In this document: piece by piece, positions 1 through 8,165 of the stretch | Numbering within the stretch: position 1 is the first letter of the stretch | Layout of the letters: the number at the start of each line of letters is the position of its first letter | Assembly: GCA_900552325.1 (NCBI GenBank) | Contig: URZG01000029.1 | Location: forward strand, 1 to 13,581 | Source: an uncultured Porphyromonadaceae bacterium | Lineage (GTDB): Bacteria > Bacteroidota > Bacteroidia > Bacteroidales > Muribaculaceae | Direction of reading: 5' to 3' | Length of the DNA: 13,581 bases | Program-made: the position numbers and the translations under genes | The notes under the pieces: generated by a model | The model's input: only the letters and a program-made list of their open reading frames with translations | Database searches by the model: none | Told to the model about the DNA's origin: nothing

Positions 1-129
1 ACACCCAAATATACACCCAATTATTGAGATAGCAAAAGACATTTAGAAACATTTACTTTTACTCTATATTGTAATTTACACTTGATTATCAGTCGTTTGC
101 AGTTTTATGATATTCTGTGAAAGTATAAG
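1..129. other. AT-rich flank, possibly the end of an integrated element
   Basis: No gene is visible in this stretch. It is much more AT-rich than the rest of the window and carries short direct repeats: ACACCCAA at 1-8 and 13-20 (12-nt period) and ACATTTA at 39-45 and 49-55 (10-nt period). Short direct repeats beside a tRNA-derived core are typical of the arm sites bound by tyrosine integrases, so the stretch may be the terminal segment of a mobile element lying to the left. That role is inference; the repeats and base composition are seen directly. Confidence 0.35.
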
Positions 130-152
130 TTCGAGAGCCTCTCTTTCCGCCA
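130..152 (+). other. tRNA-Ser 3'-end fragment, candidate attachment site
   Basis: Read backwards from CCA (150-152), the sequence fits a tRNA 3' end: discriminator G at 149 (as in serine tRNAs), a 7-nt acceptor strand TCTTTCC at 142-148, a 5-nt T-stem strand at 137-141, and TTCGA of the T-loop at 130-134. The bases before it (125-129) cannot pair with the T-stem strand, position 137 is G where a conserved C61 is expected, and no anticodon or D arm lies upstream. It is therefore not a working tRNA gene. A truncated tRNA 3' end followed by a terminator is what integration into a tRNA gene leaves at one border. Bacteroidetes elements such as NBU2 are known to use tRNA-Ser 3' ends. The best-conserved core is 138-152. 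Confidence 0.5.
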
Positions 153-162
153 TAAGGCACCC

Positions 163-192
163 CCCGTCGGCAAAAAGTCGGCGGGATTTTTT
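163..192 (+). terminator. Rho-independent terminator
   Basis: A 9-bp stem (163-171 paired with 177-185, with two G-U pairs) closes an AAAAA loop and is followed by TTTTTT at 187-192. The T-run makes it a plus-strand terminator; on the minus strand the hairpin is not followed by T residues. It lies 10 nt past the CCA of the tRNA-like fragment and is probably the original terminator of that tRNA gene. Confidence 0.85.
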
Positions 193-227
193 ATATCCAA
201 ATCCCGTCAAAGACTATTCACACCTGA

Positions 228-1166
228 TTACCGGAGCCTTGCCAGAATATTTTCGGGATTCTGATGCATCTGACTGAATGCAACAATTTTCTTTCCAAGA
301 TCCTTGATTGAACCTCCGATGAAATAAACCGTATCGTCTATTATCAGGAACCGGTCATGCACATTCGAGCAATGTCTTACTTCAATCCGGGGATATTGGG
401 CGTTATGACGGCGCAGATCATTTGTGATTTGAGAATGACGTGGATCAGTATAGATTGTCGCTGACACGCTTTCCCCGCGCTTTGTCAAAACTTTCAGAAT
501 CCGGTCATCAACATAGTTGTCTATAAGAACGATTCTCCTCGCGGCCTTCCTGATTAAATCGGATATGAGCGAATAAGCGTCGAAAATCTGCCCTTCAAAG
601 AAAAATCCCTCTATCGGTTCGGAATCCTTGTCATCAAGGCGCGTCAATATCTCATCAATTCTCCTGTCAGTATCGGAAAGATGTTTCTGCACAAGCAACT
701 GATGATACTCAACGGCCTCAAGGCGCTGAAAAACATGAGCATTACTCATCAGGAAACTACGCATCGATGTAAAAGCCCGCATAATACGGATGTTGACCTC
801 AATAGCTGTCTCAGATCTCAATACGCTGCTTAACATCGCTACCCCGTTCTCCGTGAAAGCAAACGGCATATACTTTAAATTCTGGCCCCGGCCTGTGTTC
901 AAGGTCGCAATTTGCGACCTTGAACATTCCTCCTTTGTCAGTTCAAACATAAAATCTTCCGGAAATCTGTTTATGTTTCGTCGGACCTGCTCTTTAAGCC
1001 TTTTTGTCTCTACTCCATACAATCGCGCCAGATCGCTGTCAATCATCACTTGTTGACCGCGAATTACGTGAATCAAATTTTCAATCGGAAACAATGCGGC
1101 ATTATTTCGGCTGTCAATCGGATCTGAAATGTTTTTATTTTCTGACTCTTCCATAGTTGTGGCCAT
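228..1166 (-). CDS. ORF6N DNA-binding / PLD-like (HKD) domain protein
   Basis: Residue numbers below count from the GTG at 1214, the longest possible start. An ORF6N domain at about 41-130 (LFPIENLIHVIRGQQVMID, DLARLYGVETKRLKEQV, FPEDFMFEL) is related to DNA-binding domains of phage antirepressor-like proteins. A predicted coiled-coil linker covers about 160-195. The C-terminal part (about 203-328) carries one HKD-type motif, HDRFLIID at 286-293 (His-x-Arg in place of His-x-Lys), followed by GGSIKDLGKK, as in phospholipase-D-like nucleases that dimerise to form one active site. The ATG at 1166 (Met17) is preferred because a TAACTTTG -7 box lies just before it; Met21 (1154) is also possible. 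The gene is more AT-rich than its neighbours and sits beside the tRNA-like att site, which suggests lateral acquisition. The true role (regulator, nuclease or defence) is unknown. Confidence 0.85.
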   Translation of the reverse strand: MATTMEESENKNISDPIDSRNNAALFPIENLIHVIRGQQVMIDSDLARLYGVETKRLKEQVRRNINRFPEDFMFELTKEECSRSQIATLNTGRGQNLKYMPFAFTENGVAMLSSVLRSETAIEVNIRIMRAFTSMRSFLMSNAHVFQRLEAVEYHQLLVQKHLSDTDRRIDEILTRLDDKDSEPIEGFFFEGQIFDAYSLISDLIRKAARRIVLIDNYVDDRILKVLTKRGESVSATIYTDPRHSQITNDLRRHNAQYPRIEVRHCSNVHDRFLIIDDTVYFIGGSIKDLGKKIVAFSQMHQNPENILARLR

Positions 1167-1170
1167 TATA

Positions 1171-1182
1171 AATGCAAAGTTA
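1171..1182 (-). promoter_or_regulatory. Bacteroidetes -7 box upstream of the ORF6N gene
   Basis: The minus strand reads TAACTTTGCATT, matching the Bacteroidetes sigma-ABfr consensus TAnnTTTG. It ends only 4 nt before the ATG at 1166, implying a very short or absent leader. A TTTG lies upstream, but only 14 nt away, shorter than the usual spacing of about 19 nt, so the -33 element is uncertain. The site lies inside the longest reading of the ORF, which argues against the GTG start at 1214. Confidence 0.55.
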
Positions 1183-1311
1183 TAAAAAGCCAGCGGCAAA
1201 TCAGGAGATTTCACAGGCTTTCGTAAACGATGGGTCCGAGGGGGGCTATCGACACAATAAAGAGGGGTGGGCGGACGTTATTTAAACGGTGCATAGCGCC
1301 GTTGACCCATT

Positions 1312-2487
1312 ATGACTATATTCAAGGCTTTACATACCATTTTCGCATCGTGCTTCCGGAGCTGCAGAGCTGCCGGCATGGCTGCCGCAACGGTGGCCGC
1401 GCTGACGTTCGCGGCGGGAGTGCATGCGCTACCCGTGACCCATTATGCCGCCGACTCCCGTCTGGCATCCGGACAGTGGGTTAAGATCTCCGTCACCGAC
1501 GACGGCATGCATGTCATCCCGGAGCAGACTCTCCGCTCGTGCGGATTCCGCGACTACGAGAAGGTGAAGGTCTACGGTTACGGCGGACGACGCCTCCCCG
1601 AAGTGATGGACGCCTCGACCTATATCGACGACCTGCCGCAGACCCCCTCGGTGTATGTGGCGGGACGCGGCATAATATTCTATGCCGAGGGTGTACAGAC
1701 CGCCGAAACATCGACGGGGCAGTGGAAACGCCCGGCGATAAATCCTTTCAGCACCGTCGGCTACTACTTTCTCAGCGACAGCGGCGAAGAGCCGCGCCTC
1801 GCACCGGCCACAACCGGACGTCCCGGCGTGACACCGGCTCCCGACACCCGCAACCCGGGCAATGACGATGTGGCGCGTGGCTACTGGCACGGCGTGTGGC
1901 ATAAGAGCGAACTCGTTTCCCCGGGCCAGTGCGGCCACCTCCTTGTCGGCGAGGATTTCAGATACACCCCCAAACGTGATTTCCGGCTTGACATGCCCGG
2001 AATGATGGCCGACACCGTGGCATACCTCGAGACCTCTTTCATGGCCAACGGCACACAGGCCACAACCGTCAGCTACTCCGTCAACGGCACCGCGCTCGAA
2101 GCGATATCGTCGGACCGCCTCTACGGCAACACCGACGAGCACACCCACGGCACGGAGTCGCTTTCGCGCCGCGAACTGCGCGACCTCAGCAAGGAACAGC
2201 TCACCGTAGGGGTAAGCTACTCCAGCGGCAGCACAGTGACGATGGCCAACCTGAACTACATCGCCGTCAACTATCTGCGCGCCCTCGACGCCAAAGCCCT
2301 GGCCGGCAAGCCGTTCACCCTCGACAGCGACCGCCGCAAAGTAATGCTCGCCGGAGCTGACGCCGAAACGGTGGTATGGGATGTGACCGACCCGCCCGCG
2401 TCGACGCCTCCCTCTCTTCCGGCACCCTCAGCTGGACTTCCGACTATTACTCCTCGCGCACCTACGCCGCCTGGACTCCGCAGATGA
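1312..2487 (+). CDS. porU: PorU type IX secretion peptidase, N-terminal fragment (frameshifted)
   Basis: This is the 5' part of a porU gene broken by a frameshift. PorU is the surface peptidase of the type IX secretion system; it removes the C-terminal signal of cargo proteins and joins them to lipopolysaccharide. The protein opens with a basic stretch and hydrophobic core (about residues 16-40), then a likely signal peptidase site after VHA (before LPVTHY). The following region (KISVTDDGMHVI, KVKVYGYGG, YVAGRGIIFYAEG, FSTVGYYFL) is typical of the beta-rich PorU N-terminal domain. Residues up to VVWDVTDP (codons ending about 2392) are in frame; the Pro- and Thr-rich tail to 2487 is out-of-frame readthrough. 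Met23 (1378) could also be the start, but 1312 gives a better n-region. It continues in the fragment at 2376-4805. Confidence 0.85.
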   Translation: MTIFKALHTIFASCFRSCRAAGMAAATVAALTFAAGVHALPVTHYAADSRLASGQWVKISVTDDGMHVIPEQTLRSCGFRDYEKVKVYGYGGRRLPEVMDASTYIDDLPQTPSVYVAGRGIIFYAEGVQTAETSTGQWKRPAINPFSTVGYYFLSDSGEEPRLAPATTGRPGVTPAPDTRNPGNDDVARGYWHGVWHKSELVSPGQCGHLLVGEDFRYTPKRDFRLDMPGMMADTVAYLETSFMANGTQATTVSYSVNGTALEAISSDRLYGNTDEHTHGTESLSRRELRDLSKEQLTVGVSYSSGSTVTMANLNYIAVNYLRALDAKALAGKPFTLDSDRRKVMLAGADAETVVWDVTDPPASTPPSLPAPSAGLPTITPRAPTPPGLRR

Positions 2488-4805
2488 CCCTCCCCTCCCC
2501 CTCGGTTGTTGGCAGTGTCGGCGCACAGAACCTCCATGCGCTGCCGAGCACCGACATGGTGATAATCACCCTACCCGACTGGCGCGACCAGGCCGAACGC
2601 CTCGCCGAATTCCACCGTCGTCCCGGCCCCGACTCGCTGAGCGTGACCGTGCTCACCCCCGATGCGATCTACAACGAGTTCTCCTCGGGGCAGCCCGACG
2701 TGATGGCGTTCCGCAAATTCTTCAAGATGATGTACGACCGCGGGGCGGAGACCGGCCACCCGCTGCGCTACGCCATAATCATGAGCCGCGTGACATTCGA
2801 CAACCGACGCCTGACCACGCAGATCAAAGGACTCGGCTACCCCACAATGCCCGCATGGTTTACCGACGCCGGACTTAGCGACAACTCGGCCTACACCACC
2901 GACGACGTGATGGCCTTCCTCGAGGACGGCTCCGGACGCGACAAAGGGCGCGACCGCATCTCCATCGCCATAGGGCGTCTCCCCGTGACCTCACAGTCCG
3001 GCGCCCGCGACGCCGTCGACAAGATCATCAACTACTCCACCTCGTCGCCCAAAGGGAACTGGCGCAACCACGTGATGTTCCTCGCCGACGACCAGGACGG
3101 CAACATACACTCCCAGCAGAGCGAGCGGCAGCAGCGCTACATGAAGGCCTCCGACGGCGGTTCCGAACTTTTCTATAAGAAAGTGTACGTGGATCAGTAC
3201 GACCTCATCTCCAACCAGTGCGTGCAGGGGCGCGCCGACTTCTACCGCAACCTCGACGAAGGGGTGATGTGGTGGAGCTATATCGGCCATGCCTCCCCCA
3301 CGGCCCTCACCGCCGAAGGGATCGTGACCTACACCGACCTCAACGGCCTGTACATGCGCCACTGGCCCGTGATCTACGCCGCCACCTGTAACTTCCTGCG
3401 CTGGGATGCCCCCGACATCTCCGGCGCCGAGCTGCTCTTCTTCAACCCCAACGGAGGTGTGTCGGCGGCAATATCCGCCACCCGCCCGGTATATATCTCC
3501 GACAACGGATACCTCTCCGACGCCATCGGCCGCAATGCGTTCGAACGCGGCGCCGACGGACGTTTCCGCACTATAGGCGAGATCTACACCGGAGCGAAAA
3601 ACAACTTCCTGGTCAACGGCGCCGTGGCCTCCAACACCAACAAACTGCGCTACGTGCTGCTGGGCGATCCGGCCATGCGTCTCGCCATACCCTCGGCGAG
3701 AGTGGTGCTCGACACCGTCAACGACGCGCCTTTCGTAGGTCTTGACGATGATCCCGACGAGCCCACCACCCTCATGGCACGTCAGAAAGTCACCATCACG
3801 GGACACATCGAGAATCCCGCCGGCGAACTGATGACCGGATTCAACGGGCGCCTCAACTCCACCCTCTACGACGCCGAGACCTCCTACACCACCCAGGGAC
3901 ACGGCGGCTCCGACCCGCAGACCTATGACCAGCAGGGAGGACGCCTGTTCATCGGCACCGACTCGGTAGCCGGCGGACGATTCACAATCAACATCACCAT
4001 GCCGGCCGAGGTTGCCGACAACTACCGCGCGGCGGCCCTCAACCTTTTCGCCTCGGCCGACGACGGCACCGAGGCCACCGGAGTCAACCGCTCGTTCGTG
4101 GTCTACGGCATGGATCCCGACGCCGAACCCGACGATGTGCCCCCCTCCATCGACGCCTGCTACCTCAACCATCCCACTTTCCGCAACGGCAACACCGTCA
4201 ATCCCTCGCCGATGCTGATCGCTACCGTCACCGACGACCGCGCAATCAATCTCTCCACCGCCGGTATCGGCCACCAGATGCTTCTAACCCTTGACGAAGG
4301 CGCCACACAATATACCGACGTGGCACTCTACTACACCCCCCTGGCCGACGGCACTCCCGGCGGCACGATAGCCTACCCGCTTGAGAACCTCAACGAAGGG
4401 GAGCACACACTCCGCTTGCGCGTGTGGGATACCGGCCCGAATTCAGCCGAGGCCACCCTGTCGTTCCGTGTGGCCAAAGAGGTGGCGCCGGTTATCTACG
4501 ATGTGTACACCGACACCAACCCGGCATCGGTTCAGGCCAACTTCTACGTGTCGCACGACCGGCCGGACCGGCAGCTGAACGTCACCATCGAGGTGTTCGA
4601 CCTCATGGGACGACGCGTGTGGGAGGGTAGCCAGACCGCCCGCAGCGAGATGTTCTCCTCCGTGCCCCTGGTGTGGAACCTCACCGACGGGGCCGGGCGC
4701 CGGGTGCAGCGCGGCATCTACCTCTACCGCGCCACCGTCTCCGACGACACTTCGGGCGACAAGACGGCCACCGCGACACGCAAGCTCGCCGTCACCGCCG
4801 AATAA
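2376..4805 (+). CDS. porU: PorU type IX secretion peptidase, catalytic and C-terminal fragment
   Basis: This is the 3' part of the same porU gene; real sequence resumes at about RVDASLSSGTLSW (from about 2397), and the ATG at 2376 is an accident of frame. It holds the C25 (gingipain-like) peptidase domain. The catalytic His is in WWSYIGHASP (codon 3288-3290) and the catalytic Cys in YAATCNFLRWD (codon 3387-3389); these would be about residues 660 and 693 of the repaired protein. Ig-like beta domains follow. The end (NVTIEVFDLMGRRVWEG, RGIYLYRATV) is a FlgD-like Ig/type IX C-terminal fold. The repaired gene would encode about 1,164 residues, a normal PorU length. Both catalytic residues are intact, so only the single-base shift stops it from being a complete gene. 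Its stop lies 26 nt before the next gene. Confidence 0.9.
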   Translation: MGCDRPARVDASLSSGTLSWTSDYYSSRTYAAWTPQMTLPSPSVVGSVGAQNLHALPSTDMVIITLPDWRDQAERLAEFHRRPGPDSLSVTVLTPDAIYNEFSSGQPDVMAFRKFFKMMYDRGAETGHPLRYAIIMSRVTFDNRRLTTQIKGLGYPTMPAWFTDAGLSDNSAYTTDDVMAFLEDGSGRDKGRDRISIAIGRLPVTSQSGARDAVDKIINYSTSSPKGNWRNHVMFLADDQDGNIHSQQSERQQRYMKASDGGSELFYKKVYVDQYDLISNQCVQGRADFYRNLDEGVMWWSYIGHASPTALTAEGIVTYTDLNGLYMRHWPVIYAATCNFLRWDAPDISGAELLFFNPNGGVSAAISATRPVYISDNGYLSDAIGRNAFERGADGRFRTIGEIYTGAKNNFLVNGAVASNTNKLRYVLLGDPAMRLAIPSARVVLDTVNDAPFVGLDDDPDEPTTLMARQKVTITGHIENPAGELMTGFNGRLNSTLYDAETSYTTQGHGGSDPQTYDQQGGRLFIGTDSVAGGRFTINITMPAEVADNYRAAALNLFASADDGTEATGVNRSFVVYGMDPDAEPDDVPPSIDACYLNHPTFRNGNTVNPSPMLIATVTDDRAINLSTAGIGHQMLLTLDEGATQYTDVALYYTPLADGTPGGTIAYPLENLNEGEHTLRLRVWDTGPNSAEATLSFRVAKEVAPVIYDVYTDTNPASVQANFYVSHDRPDRQLNVTIEVFDLMGRRVWEGSQTARSEMFSSVPLVWNLTDGAGRRVQRGIYLYRATVSDDTSGDKTATATRKLAVTAE

Positions 4806-4831
4806 CCTGTTGACAGCCACCATGTAGCCTC

Positions 4832-6472
4832 ATGCAACCGATCGCGGCGACATCCTCGCAGACTTCCACGGCCATCCCGGTGCTTTTGCGCCGGGGTGGC
4901 TGCCTGCTTATGTTGGCCGTGGCGGTAGCCGCTCCTTTCGCCGGCGTGGAACTCGGCGCCCTCGACCCCTGCGACGAAAGCTACCAGACCCTGTGCGTGG
5001 CCTCGTATTCCTCGCAGCCGGCCGCACCGGCCACTTTCGCCGCCGGGAACCTGTGGCAAAATCTGTTCGGGCATGAGGCGCTGACGCTCCGCTACTTGGG
5101 AGCATTGTGTGTAGTAGCTTCCATCGCCATAGGAGCGCTTTGGTTCTACCTCAGGCGCGGAAACGCCCTGCAGGCATGCGCCCTGATGCTGACGGCGTCG
5201 CTCACCGCCACCCCCGCGATCTTCAGAATCTATAACTGGGATACCGGCGCCTATCCTGCAGAAGCACTCGCACTGGTATGCGCGCTCGCACTGTGGCAGA
5301 GACCGCGGATGTGGAAGAGCGCACTCCTCGGGGCGCTCTGTGCGTGGCTGTTTCTTTGCCGTATACAGCTTATTGTCTGCCTCCCGCTCACCCTGTGGCT
5401 GGCGTGTGCCGCACTCCGCCGCGACAGATTGAAATGCGCGGCAGTAACCCTCGGCGCTTTCTGCCTCGCATGGCTCGCGTTATCCGTGCTGATTTTCGGA
5501 ACCCCATGCGGCCACATCGAGGCAATCGCCTCGGGCAACTTCATAACCGGCCACACCCCTGCATCATGGCGGTATATTCTATGGCGCGCATGGGCTGATG
5601 CCCTTGATCTGCCGCTGGCATGGCTCCCCCTCAGCGCCGCGATCTGTTGCGGCATCGTATGGCAAAAATATACACCACATTGTGTCCGGCTCCGCATTTT
5701 CCTCTGCGCGGTGTTGAGCGGATGGATTTTCCTGGTAGCGGCGGTCTCCGTATCGTTCTACGACGGGATAATCTTTGCCGCCGATCTGCCATTGTTCATC
5801 GCCATAGCGCTGCTGCCGTGGTTGCTGCGCCGTCCTTACGTGCCGCGCGTGGCCATATTGATATGTGTCGTTTCGGTGCTGCTCACCGCCTTCGGGTCAG
5901 ACGCCATCGCCGAGCGGTATTTCTCGTGTTATGCCCTCGCCCCACTGGTGGCGGCAGTGCTCCCCTCCATGGGACGCGGGGGCCGGCGTATGCTCTGGAG
6001 CATAGTGGTTTTCGCGGCTTTCGCCGGAGGATGCACCACCTTTATGCGTTACCGCGAAATGGCACGCATCAACACTCACCCGATGGACGGCTTCCCGCTG
6101 CAGAAAGGGCTTGCAGGCAGTGACAGGGATCTCATGTACTGGAGCGCCGTCAGCCATGAAATCGACATGCGCCGGGGGCGCCGTATAAAATTCGTGTGCC
6201 GCCATTACGGTCTGACACTCTCATACGGTGCGGAAATTTCTGACTGTAACGAACTTAACCGTTTTCACTTTTTCGACGGAGATCTCTCGCCTCTGTGCGA
6301 CGGCACCGGAGCGCTTACCTACGACACATACATATTCACCCTCGCCAAACCTGAAAGCTATCCCCTGATGGTCAAGGAATTTAAAGAGGCCGGCTACACG
6401 CTCGCCCCCTCGACCGAGGCCTCGTGCAACGGCGAATATTTCATTCTTGAACTTCCTTCTGAAAATGACTGA
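4832..6472 (+). CDS. Multi-pass membrane protein, GT-C glycosyltransferase-like (copy 1)
   Basis: A 546-residue protein with roughly ten or more hydrophobic segments between about residues 22 and 400, then a soluble C-terminal domain of about 140 residues. After the first membrane helix comes CDESYQ (Asp48-Glu49). An acidic pair in the first outer loop is the hallmark of GT-C enzymes, which transfer sugars from polyprenyl-phosphate donors on the far side of the membrane. A second motif, YNWDTGAY, follows later. The next gene repeats the same pattern (DESYQ-LCVA, LWQ, YNWD-G-Y), so the two are tandem duplicates. It starts 26 nt after porU and is probably cotranscribed. The family and substrate cannot be fixed from sequence alone; a flippase or ligase-like membrane protein is also possible. 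Confidence 0.75.
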   Translation: MQPIAATSSQTSTAIPVLLRRGGCLLMLAVAVAAPFAGVELGALDPCDESYQTLCVASYSSQPAAPATFAAGNLWQNLFGHEALTLRYLGALCVVASIAIGALWFYLRRGNALQACALMLTASLTATPAIFRIYNWDTGAYPAEALALVCALALWQRPRMWKSALLGALCAWLFLCRIQLIVCLPLTLWLACAALRRDRLKCAAVTLGAFCLAWLALSVLIFGTPCGHIEAIASGNFITGHTPASWRYILWRAWADALDLPLAWLPLSAAICCGIVWQKYTPHCVRLRIFLCAVLSGWIFLVAAVSVSFYDGIIFAADLPLFIAIALLPWLLRRPYVPRVAILICVVSVLLTAFGSDAIAERYFSCYALAPLVAAVLPSMGRGGRRMLWSIVVFAAFAGGCTTFMRYREMARINTHPMDGFPLQKGLAGSDRDLMYWSAVSHEIDMRRGRRIKFVCRHYGLTLSYGAEISDCNELNRFHFFDGDLSPLCDGTGALTYDTYIFTLAKPESYPLMVKEFKEAGYTLAPSTEASCNGEYFILELPSEND

Positions 6473-8159
6473 CAACCGTTTATACACCGACCGGAAGTAC
6501 ACTCTTCTCACCCTGCTGACCATCGCGGCGGGGTGCGTGGCCGGATTCTCCGGTGTGAACCTCGGCATGCCCGGTGCCGGCGACGAAAGCTACCAGGCTC
6601 TCTGTGTGGCCGACTACCGCAACAATCCGCTGGGTATGCTCGCTTTCTATATCGGGCACCTCTGGCAACAGCTCACCGGCGAGACTATACTCTCCCTGCG
6701 CTGCCTGGCATCCGTCAGCACAGTGCTTGCCGTGGGGGTCGGATCCGTGTATCTCTACCGCCGTACCGGGAAAGCCCTCATGTCGGCCGGCGTGTTCGCC
6801 ATCTGCTTGATCGTGGTGCGGGCGTCGGCGTTCCAGCTTTACAACTGGGACAGCGGCTCCTACCTGTTCGATGCCGTGGCGTTGGTAGCCGTGGCATCGT
6901 TTCTGCGCGGAGGGGACCCCCGCAAAGTTTTCATCGCAGCTGTGGCGGCGGCCTGCATGGCCCTGGCACGGGTGCCATCGGCGGTCTTCATCCCGATTAT
7001 TTTCGGTTTCGTATGGGCCGGGTGCCGTCGCCACGGCTTCAGTACCCGAGACACAGCTCTCACACTTGCCGCATATACCGTGACCGTGATTGCCTCCACC
7101 CTCCTTCTTACTACACTGATGTGCGGATCGCCCGCGGAATATATCGCCTCTTTCCGGCCTGAGAACCTGGTGGGAGGCCACTCTCCGGCCGATCTGCCCG
7201 AATGGATAAAACGTATCGGCGAACTCGGTTACAACCAGCTGGTATGGATCACACCCTCGGCGGCCGCGCTGATGGCGGCACTCTTTTTCAGCCGCATGCG
7301 TTCGGGCTACCGGTGGCTACGCGCCGTCGTTATCCCGGTGCTGATGGCGCTTGCCGCCGTAATTTACCGCCATCGCGAGGCATGGTGCTATTTTGAATGG
7401 AACTCCCTGGGAGCCGACCTCCCGCTGCTGTTCTTCATGCTGCTGCTGTTTCCGGCGTGGAATCTCACTCACGCGAAACGGCTTAACACCCCGCGTCTCG
7501 AACTATGGTGGTGCGCCGCCATGGCGGTGATGATGTCGTTCGGATCCGACACCTTCTTCGAACGGATGTGCGGAGGTTTTGTACTGCCGGTTATTATAGC
7601 GGCCGGTTGGCCGGCCGCTATAACATCCCATGGGATGTTCCGGCTGGTCAGAAATGTCCTGCTGGTGTCGCTGGCCGTTTTCGGGACTGTCGTCGCCGAA
7701 CAATGGGTGATGAAAGCCCGGATCGACACCATAGTCCCTCCGGCGAGATACGCACCTTTGCGCGGATTAAGGATCTCCCCCTACGCGCTGAACTGGCTTG
7801 AAGTCAACGAAGCCGCCGTCAACAGCGCCCGCACCCTGGGCATGCGCTACGTGACATGCGTGAACCGCTTCATCCCCCAGCTGGTCTTCGGCCGCGACAA
7901 CGGGCCGCGCCTGTCGATTTTCCATATCGACACCGTCGATCCCTCCATCTGGCCTCCCGAGCAGAACCTGGCCATCGACTCCGCCAGTATGGTCATATTC
8001 AACGGCGGTCCCACCCCAAGTCACCTCATGTTCGACCATCTGCGTGCTTTAGGGTTCTCAGAGGTAGCCTCCCGTTGCGGCGTTCAGATTTTCGTTCGCT
8101 CCAACCCAAATACAAGCGGGGATATAAACATCGAACAAACTTCACCTGCTGATCATTGA
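6465..8159 (+). CDS. Multi-pass membrane protein, GT-C glycosyltransferase-like (copy 2)
   Basis: A paralogue of the gene just upstream, with the same order of features: a first membrane helix, GAGDESYQALCVADY in the first outer loop, GHLWQQLTGE, YNWDSGSY, a run of hydrophobic helices, and a soluble C-terminal domain of about 130 residues. The open frame reaches back to an ATG at 6447, but the ATG at 6465 is preferred: it overlaps the upstream stop as ATGACTGA, an arrangement suited to translational coupling, and gives 564 residues. The C-terminal domains of the two copies have diverged far more than the membrane cores, so they probably differ in acceptor or partner. The proposed enzymatic role is inferred from topology and the acidic motif. 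A strong palindrome pair lies inside the gene at 7594-7639. Confidence 0.75.
   Translation: MTDNRLYTDRKYTLLTLLTIAAGCVAGFSGVNLGMPGAGDESYQALCVADYRNNPLGMLAFYIGHLWQQLTGETILSLRCLASVSTVLAVGVGSVYLYRRTGKALMSAGVFAICLIVVRASAFQLYNWDSGSYLFDAVALVAVASFLRGGDPRKVFIAAVAAACMALARVPSAVFIPIIFGFVWAGCRRHGFSTRDTALTLAAYTVTVIASTLLLTTLMCGSPAEYIASFRPENLVGGHSPADLPEWIKRIGELGYNQLVWITPSAAALMAALFFSRMRSGYRWLRAVVIPVLMALAAVIYRHREAWCYFEWNSLGADLPLLFFMLLLFPAWNLTHAKRLNTPRLELWWCAAMAVMMSFGSDTFFERMCGGFVLPVIIAAGWPAAITSHGMFRLVRNVLLVSLAVFGTVVAEQWVMKARIDTIVPPARYAPLRGLRISPYALNWLEVNEAAVNSARTLGMRYVTCVNRFIPQLVFGRDNGPRLSIFHIDTVDPSIWPPEQNLAIDSASMVIFNGGPTPSHLMFDHLRALGFSEVASRCGVQIFVRSNPNTSGDINIEQTSPADH
7594..7639. repeat. Two adjacent perfect palindromes inside the second GT-C-like gene
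   Basis: Positions 7594-7606 pair perfectly with 7611-7623 (13 bp, loop TTGG). Directly joined to this is an 18-nt perfect palindrome, AACATCCCATGGGATGTT (7622-7639). The reading frame stays open through both and encodes roughly LPVIIAAGWPAAITSHGMF. No T-run follows on either strand, so this is not an ordinary terminator. Function is unknown. Confidence 0.7.
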
Positions 8160-8165
8160 ATAGAT

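Noticed and set aside
120..152. Intact tRNA gene at the left edge
   Set aside because: The T-stem cannot pair and there is no anticodon, D arm or 5' acceptor strand; only the 3' end is present.
2376..2487. Programmed ribosomal frameshifting in porU
   Set aside because: No slippery heptamer or downstream stimulatory structure is evident, and PorU is normally made from a single frame; a one-base deletion explains the break.
2991..4274. 427-residue minus-strand open frame opposite porU
   Set aside because: It is an antisense shadow of a GC-rich gene, very rich in Gly and Val with no recognisable motif, while the plus strand carries clear PorU catalytic motifs.
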